From Ardenticatena sp. (GTDB taxonomy: Bacteria; Chloroflexota; Anaerolineae; Ardenticatenales; Ardenticatenaceae): a stretch of 46,833 nucleotides of DNA. Every line of letters begins with the position of its first letter. The stretch's first letter is position 1. Under the pieces are notes generated by a model. That model did no database searches, had not been told where the DNA came from, and was given only the letters and a program-made list of their open reading frames with translations. Positions 42,697-46,833 of the stretch are shown one piece after another. Position numbers and translations under genes: made by a program. Location of the stretch: NCBI GenBank assembly GCA_015487975.1, contig WFOS01000053.1, positions 1-46,833 on the forward strand, in the 5' to 3' direction.

Positions 42697-43068
42697 ATGC
42701 GTCAATATCTGCCGCTCGTCGTCTGGTTGACGGGCATTCTTTTTCCCATGGCACTCTTTACTCGCTACTCAGCGACCTACAACCGCTGGTTTCAAATTGC
42801 CTTCACACCGGAATGGACGCATATCGTCATGCATGGGCTGCTCGACGGCGTGCTTGCGGTGCTCCTGGTGACCACCCTACCACCCGCCTATCGCCGCTCT
42901 TGGTGGATACTGGCGCTGATTCTGGTGGTCGCATGCCTGCAAGAAGGTATCCAATTCATCTACACGGCGTCGCTCCCCGGGAGTGATGAAGTGTTCGATA
43001 TTGGAGTCGATTTGCTGGGGGGGCTCATAGGCGTGCTGATAATGCAACGACGAGTTGTGCGTGCATAA
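42697..43068 (+). CDS. VanZ-like membrane protein
   Basis: A 123-aa protein with four transmembrane helices. The end of the third helix and the last helix carry the VanZ-type acidic pattern LQEGIQFIYTASLPGSDEVF then DIGVDLLGGLIG. VanZ-like proteins are small envelope proteins; the prototype gives low-level teicoplanin resistance, but most have no known role. The ATG at 42697 has GGGGAG upstream. The window also has a VanW-family gene at 35.4 kb, but the two are not linked as an operon. Confidence 0.75.
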   Translation: MRQYLPLVVWLTGILFPMALFTRYSATYNRWFQIAFTPEWTHIVMHGLLDGVLAVLLVTTLPPAYRRSWWILALILVVACLQEGIQFIYTASLPGSDEVFDIGVDLLGGLIGVLIMQRRVVRA

Positions 43069-43076
43069 AGAGGTAT

Positions 43077-43104
43077 TTGCCGCTCTGTCAATGCTTTTTA
43101 TAAT
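43077..43104 (+). promoter_or_regulatory. Promoter of the ECF sigma factor gene
   Basis: TTGCCG and a perfect TATAAT are separated by 16 nt, about 68 bp before the chosen start codon. It looks like a housekeeping-type promoter, not an ECF autoregulated one. Confidence 0.65.
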
Positions 43105-43171
43105 CCTCGGCACGCTCCCGCCCGAACATATGAGCAAGGGGGGATTTGTGAGCAAGACAAGCGAGGTGACA

Positions 43172-43759
43172 ATGGGGTCTCAGCCGACGGATATCGAGTT
43201 GGTCAAACGAACTCGAGCCGGCGACTTCGATGCCTTTGCAACACTCTATGTGCGCTATGCGCGGTCTTTGTTTCGCGTCATTTATGCCATGACACAAGAC
43301 CGTGCTGTGGCCGAAGATCTGTTACAAGAAACATTCTTCCGTGTGTATCGCAACCTGAACCGTGTCGATGACTCGGTGGATTCATTACAACCGTGGCTCT
43401 ATCGCATCGCCATCAATTTGACGAACAACTGGCTCACCCGCACCCCGAAAACCAGCCCGCTCGAAAAAGCAAGCGAGTGGTTTCAACGGCACATCCACAT
43501 CTCACCAGAACACATGTTCGAGCGCGACGAGCGCGTGCGTGCCGTTCAGGACGCCATCGCCAAACTCGACGAAAAACATCGCATCGTTGTCGTGCTCTAC
43601 TACCTGCAGGAACTCTCGCTGGACGAAATCGCCCAAATCCTCAACCTGCCGGTCGGCACGGTCAAATCACGTCTCTATCACGCCCGGCGCCAACTACGCG
43701 ATCACCTGCAAGCCGACCAGCGTATCGCCGTGCCAAAAGCCGCGCTCTCGGCGTCCTGA
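43172..43759 (+). CDS. RNA polymerase ECF-type sigma factor
   Basis: A 195-aa sigma-70 family protein. Region 2 is DFDAFATLYVRYARSLFRVI then AEDLLQETFFRVYRNL. Region 4 is VVVLYYLQELSLDEIAQIL then PVGTVKSRLYHARRQLRDHL. Starts at 43130 (ATG) and 43148 (GTG) are also open, but the ATG at 43172 has GAGG 5 nt upstream and gives the usual N-terminus (TDIELVKRTRAGD). No anti-sigma factor gene is adjacent. A peptide-binding protein gene begins 5 bp after its stop. Confidence 0.9.
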   Translation: MGSQPTDIELVKRTRAGDFDAFATLYVRYARSLFRVIYAMTQDRAVAEDLLQETFFRVYRNLNRVDDSVDSLQPWLYRIAINLTNNWLTRTPKTSPLEKASEWFQRHIHISPEHMFERDERVRAVQDAIAKLDEKHRIVVVLYYLQELSLDEIAQILNLPVGTVKSRLYHARRQLRDHLQADQRIAVPKAALSAS

Positions 43760-43764
43760 CAGCT

Positions 43765-45402
43765 ATGCGTACGGTGTTGCGCTGGGGTGTCTTGAGCCTG
43801 CTCTTCTTGCTGATGCAGTGTACCCCGTTGCAGCGTGAAATAACCCCCGCCACGCTCGATTTGCCTTTGCTGGGTGTGCCCGCCACCCTCGACCCGGCGC
43901 TTGCCCGCGATGACCTTTCTCTGCTCCTTGTCAACCTGGTACATGCCGGACTGACGCGCTACGACCCCGAAACTGCGTCCGTCGTGCCCGACCTGGCGAC
44001 CGAATGGCGTGCCAGCACCAACGGGCGCATTTACACCTTCCGCCTGCAAACCGGTTTGCAGTGGCGCGATGTGCATGGCAACGCCGTTGCGTCCTTCACC
44101 GCCGACGATGTGGTGGCGTCATTGCGGCGTGCGTGTGCGCCCTCGACACAGGCCCCCTTCGTGGACGTGTTGTTTGTCATCGAAGGATGCCGCGAGGTCT
44201 ACGAAAGCAAAGACATTGTCGATCTGGCCAGCGTCGGCGTGCGTGCCCTCGACCCCCAAACCGTCGAGATCGACCTGGTGCGCCCTGCCGCCGATTTGCC
44301 TGCCATCCTGTCGTTGCCCATCGCTCGCCCCTTGCCGCAGGATGCCATTGCCACAGGCAACGTGGGCTGGCAGACACCTGAACGCATGCAAAGCATCGGC
44401 CCCTACGCCTTCACCGCCTGGTTGCCACCCGACACCATCAGTCTGATTCGCAATCCCATGTACCCTGGTGAACGCCAGCCCCGCACACCTGACGTCGTCG
44501 ACTTTTCGCTCACCACCGACGCGCTCGCCGATTACCGCGCAGGCGTATTCGACCGTTTGGCGCTTCCGCCCGAGGCTGTGCCCGCTATTCAGGCAGATGA
44601 AGTGTTGCGTGAACACCTTTCGCTGGTGGCGCAATCCTGCACTGTGGGGGTTGGGTTCACCACCGTCAAGCCACCTGTGGACCGCGACCGTGTGCGGCGT
44701 GCCCTTGCCGCGGCAGTCGATCGTTCCATCCTCGTGCGTCAGTCGTCGGGCGACCGGGTCGCAGCTGTGACGCTGGCACCCCCTCAGCTCTTTGGCGATG
44801 TGCAACCGGCTACCATTGCGTACGACACCGCCCAGGCCCGTACCTGGCTTGCACAGGCCGGGTATCCACGTGGACTTGGGTTCCCCACGTTGCAACTGGC
44901 GACCCCTGACATACCAGAGTGGGTAGATGCCGCCAATGCTGTCGCATCCATGTGGCGTACCGCGCTCGACATAACTGTCAACGTCGTACCCATTCCAGCC
45001 GGCCAGTACGAAGCCCATCTGGAACGCACCATTCCCTTGCCAGAGATACCCCATGCTTGGCTTTTTGAATGGTGCTCGCCTGTGCCCGACTTGCACGAGT
45101 GGTACAACGATCCCTTCCACTGTGAACAGAGCCAGAACCCCTGGCGGCGCTTCTGCAACACATTCGATACCCTGGTCGAAGACGCCACCAACGAACAGGA
45201 CCCCACCGTGCGGCTTGACCTTTACCGGCAGGCGCATGCCGCGATTACCGTGGAAGAAGCGGTGTATGTCCCCCTCTTTCACCATGCGCAGGCACTGTTG
45301 ACGCAGCCATGGTTGCGTGGACGTATTGCGCCGAGTGGCGGCTGGAACCCCCGTACATGGCAGCTGGACATGCGCAAGAAGCAGAACGCACGTGAACGCT
45401 AA
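43765..45402 (+). CDS. Extracellular solute-binding protein, family 5 (peptide/nickel type)
   Basis: A 545-aa SBP_bac_5 protein expected to bind oligopeptides outside the membrane for an ABC importer. A signal segment (LRWGVLSLLFLLMQC) leads into DLPLLGVPATLDPALARDD. The signature region VHAGLTRYDPETASVVPDLA then WRASTNGRIYTFRLQTGLQW is clear. The Cys after the hydrophobic stretch has Gln at -1, so it is not a normal lipobox. It starts 5 bp after the sigma-factor stop without its own good Shine-Dalgarno, suggesting coupling. No permease or ATPase gene follows. The longer open frame upstream overlaps the sigma gene and is not real. Confidence 0.88.
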   Translation: MRTVLRWGVLSLLFLLMQCTPLQREITPATLDLPLLGVPATLDPALARDDLSLLLVNLVHAGLTRYDPETASVVPDLATEWRASTNGRIYTFRLQTGLQWRDVHGNAVASFTADDVVASLRRACAPSTQAPFVDVLFVIEGCREVYESKDIVDLASVGVRALDPQTVEIDLVRPAADLPAILSLPIARPLPQDAIATGNVGWQTPERMQSIGPYAFTAWLPPDTISLIRNPMYPGERQPRTPDVVDFSLTTDALADYRAGVFDRLALPPEAVPAIQADEVLREHLSLVAQSCTVGVGFTTVKPPVDRDRVRRALAAAVDRSILVRQSSGDRVAAVTLAPPQLFGDVQPATIAYDTAQARTWLAQAGYPRGLGFPTLQLATPDIPEWVDAANAVASMWRTALDITVNVVPIPAGQYEAHLERTIPLPEIPHAWLFEWCSPVPDLHEWYNDPFHCEQSQNPWRRFCNTFDTLVEDATNEQDPTVRLDLYRQAHAAITVEEAVYVPLFHHAQALLTQPWLRGRIAPSGGWNPRTWQLDMRKKQNARER

Positions 45403-45422
45403 CCAGAGCGCAGGGAAAAACC

Positions 45423-46076
45423 ATGTTGGCTGAAACGACGCTCTCGTTCGAAACCGGAGATGGTGTGCTGCTGGAAGGGGCGCTGCTCCGCTCTACCGAT
45501 GGGCAGATCCCCTTGCATGGGGGCGTTGTGCTTGTCCATCCCCACCCGCTGTATGGTGGTTCGATGCACACGCCGCTTGTGCTGGCTCTGGCGCAAACGC
45601 TGGCAGCCAGTGGGTTTGCCGTCTTGCGCTTCAACTTTCGAGGTGTGGGGAAGAGTGAAGGCACGTTTGGTGGGGGCGAAGCCGAAGAAGCTGACATCAT
45701 CGCGGCAGTGCAGGCACTTGGAGCGCACCCTGACATACCGCGTGCCAGCCGTGCGCTGGTGGGATACAGCTTTGGGGCGTGGGTTGGCGTGCGTGCCCTG
45801 CTACGTTTGCCTTCGGTAAAAGCCTTTGTCGGCATTGGCACGCCGCTCTGGCACCTTTCACCCGCTACTTTGAGCGACGACCAGCGCCCACGCTTGTTCA
45901 TCACAGGCGAACACGACGACATCTCACCGCCCCATGTGCTACACAGCATGGCATTGGGGGTGCCCCATGTGCACGTCCACATCATCCCCAACGCCGACCA
46001 TGCATACGCTGGGGCACATACCCAGATCGTTGGGCAACTGGTGCGCGATTTTTTGACGCAACGTCTCGCGGCGTAA
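45423..46076 (+). CDS. Alpha/beta hydrolase
   Basis: A 217-aa hydrolase of the COG2945-like group. VLVHPHPLYGGSMHTPLVL is the characteristic N-terminal motif. The nucleophile is Ser116 in LVGYSFGAWVG, the acid lies in ITGEHDDISPP and the His in NADHAYAG. The substrate is unknown. The start has AGGGAAAAACC upstream. It is 20 bp after the solute-binding protein gene and may share its transcript. It is convergent with the CBS gene (3 bp apart). Confidence 0.87.
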   Translation: MLAETTLSFETGDGVLLEGALLRSTDGQIPLHGGVVLVHPHPLYGGSMHTPLVLALAQTLAASGFAVLRFNFRGVGKSEGTFGGGEAEEADIIAAVQALGAHPDIPRASRALVGYSFGAWVGVRALLRLPSVKAFVGIGTPLWHLSPATLSDDQRPRLFITGEHDDISPPHVLHSMALGVPHVHVHIIPNADHAYAGAHTQIVGQLVRDFLTQRLAA

Positions 46077-46079
46077 GCG

Positions 46080-46487
46080 TCAGGCTTCGTCCTCTCCGCT
46101 GTCCGCCATCTCGCGTACGACGTCTGTCATGCTCAGCACGCCAATAGGATGCTTGCCCCCTTCGTCTTCCTCCACGACCACAAGACGGTGAACCCGCAGG
46201 CGTGCCATCAAATCGCATGCGTCTTCCAGTGGTGTGTTGGGCGTCACGGTCAACACATTGCGAATCATAGCATGTTCTGCCACCATCTCCTCCCACTCGG
46301 GACGATACGCCCGCAGCGTCACCAGGTCGGTTTGGCTTAGAATGCCTGCCAGATGCCCATCATCATCCAGCACAATCAAGGCGCTGACATCGTTTTCGCG
46401 CATCCGTCGGGCACAACGTCGAATGGGGGTTTGCGGGTGGCAAGAAATCACACGGTGGCTCATCACATCAGCGACGGTTTTGGACAT
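46080..46487 (-). CDS. CBS-domain pair protein
   Basis: A 135-aa protein made of two CBS motifs (a Bateman module): VADVMSHRVISCHPQTPIRR then SALIVLDDDGHLAGILSQTD, and IRNVLTVTPNTPLEDACDLM then RLVVVEEDEGGKHPIGVLSM. Such modules bind adenosyl nucleotides such as AMP, ATP or SAM and regulate a partner. No fused catalytic domain is present. The ATG at 46487 is preferred because GGGAGG lies 6 nt upstream; a start at 46532 has no such signal. The C-terminus is acidic. Confidence 0.88.
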   Translation of the reverse strand: MSKTVADVMSHRVISCHPQTPIRRCARRMRENDVSALIVLDDDGHLAGILSQTDLVTLRAYRPEWEEMVAEHAMIRNVLTVTPNTPLEDACDLMARLRVHRLVVVEEDEGGKHPIGVLSMTDVVREMADSGEDEA

Positions 46488-46610
46488 CGTACACCTCCCT
46501 GTGCACTTGAAGGTTGAACGGGGCAAGATCAAGATACGATCATGGTATGGTACATTGTGCCGAAGAGCAAATTGGCTGGAAAATCACCTTTTCGCCCAAC
46601 CACATTTGCC

Positions 46611-46833
46611 TGGTGATGACCCAAAACGTGGTGGGGATGGGAAGAGACAAGACGGAGCGTGGAAAAGGCAAGCCAGCGGCGCCCCAGGCCCCGAAGAGGG
46701 CGTATTGTGGCGCATCTACTGGGCAGCCTGAGCCTAGTGGGGCCATTACCGCTTCCAGCCAGTTCCCCTGGAACGCGTGCGCACCGCTGGAGAACGCCGC
46801 CTTCAGCTCAGGAGGTACGACGCACCTGCCAGG
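46611..46833 (+). mobile_element. Copy C (partial) of the dispersed MITE-like repeat
   Basis: The left end TGGTGATGACCCAAA at 46611-46625 is a perfect inverted match to the right end of copy B. The left block (to about 46703) clearly matches 4821-4916, then a longer variable stretch than in copy B, then the block GAGAACGCCGCCTTCAGCTCAGGAGG-like segment and the left arm of the hairpin (46812-46827). The window ends inside the hairpin. Upstream of it, 46488-46610 is the leader of the CBS gene with nothing else recognised. Confidence 0.75.

Noticed and set aside
43393..43764. An N-terminal extension of the solute-binding protein to 669 codons.
   Set aside because: It overlaps the sigma-factor gene and is Arg/His-rich; the signal peptide starts at the ATG at 43765.

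Overview
The window reads as ordinary chromosomal DNA from a moderately GC-rich bacterium, most likely a member of the Chloroflexota (Ardenticatenia/Anaerolineae-like). This is inferred from gene content: a MshEN-GT2 exopolysaccharide synthase, a split gcvPA/gcvPB glycine decarboxylase, a T-box-controlled thrS, VanW and VanZ-like proteins, and an O-antigen-ligase/TPR membrane protein. No database search could be run, so the lineage is inference. No rRNA, tRNA, CRISPR array, prophage or transposase gene was seen.

Layout: 0.2-9.0 kb holds a zinc-ribbon Nudix hydrolase, a methyltransferase, a 1035-aa multi-sensor HD-GYP c-di-GMP phosphodiesterase, a WecG/TagA glycosyltransferase, a 2-hydroxyacid dehydrogenase, an M28 peptidase and a NarL-type response regulator. 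9.3-17.3 kb holds a small orphan gene, mazG, scpB, a secreted protein, a cell-envelope operon (O-antigen ligase/TPR, WecA/TagO-like transferase, 46-aa membrane protein) and a second Nudix gene. 17.5-21.8 kb is a tight operon, hisS-nadK-TPR/B-box-ruvA-menH-like. 21.8-28.6 kb is an exopolysaccharide region: an M23-domain membrane protein, a BcsB-like protein, a MshEN-GT2 synthase and a GT-C-like membrane protein. The BcsB-like and GT2 genes carry frameshifts. 28.7-33.0 kb has an HtrA-type protease, a WDG-repeat lipoprotein and a truncated, frameshifted penicillin-acylase remnant. 33.0-37.6 kb has thrS behind a promoter and T-box leader, a VanW protein and a small lipoprotein. 37.6-42.6 kb is the glycine cleavage operon gcvT-gcvH-gcvPA-(Mrr-like)-gcvPB. 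42.7-46.5 kb has a VanZ-like protein, an ECF sigma factor next to a peptide-binding protein, an alpha/beta hydrolase and a CBS protein.

The most unusual feature is a dispersed, non-coding, transposon-like repeat present three times in the same orientation: window start, 4821-5267, and window end. The complete copy has 15-bp terminal inverted repeats and a 10-bp near-perfect target duplication (first 8 bp identical). It sits exactly in the ribosome-binding site of the wecG/tagA-like gene, so the duplication rebuilt the Shine-Dalgarno sequence. Each copy has a long hairpin whose arms change in a compensatory way between copies. The two partial copies lie at the window ends, as expected if an assembly broke in this repeat.

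Other points: a degenerate Mrr-nuclease-like gene is translationally coupled inside the gcv operon; there is a consensus -1 slippery heptamer at one of two mutually compensating frameshifts in the GT2 gene; ThrS has no TGS domain; scpB and its divergent neighbour have overlapping start codons.
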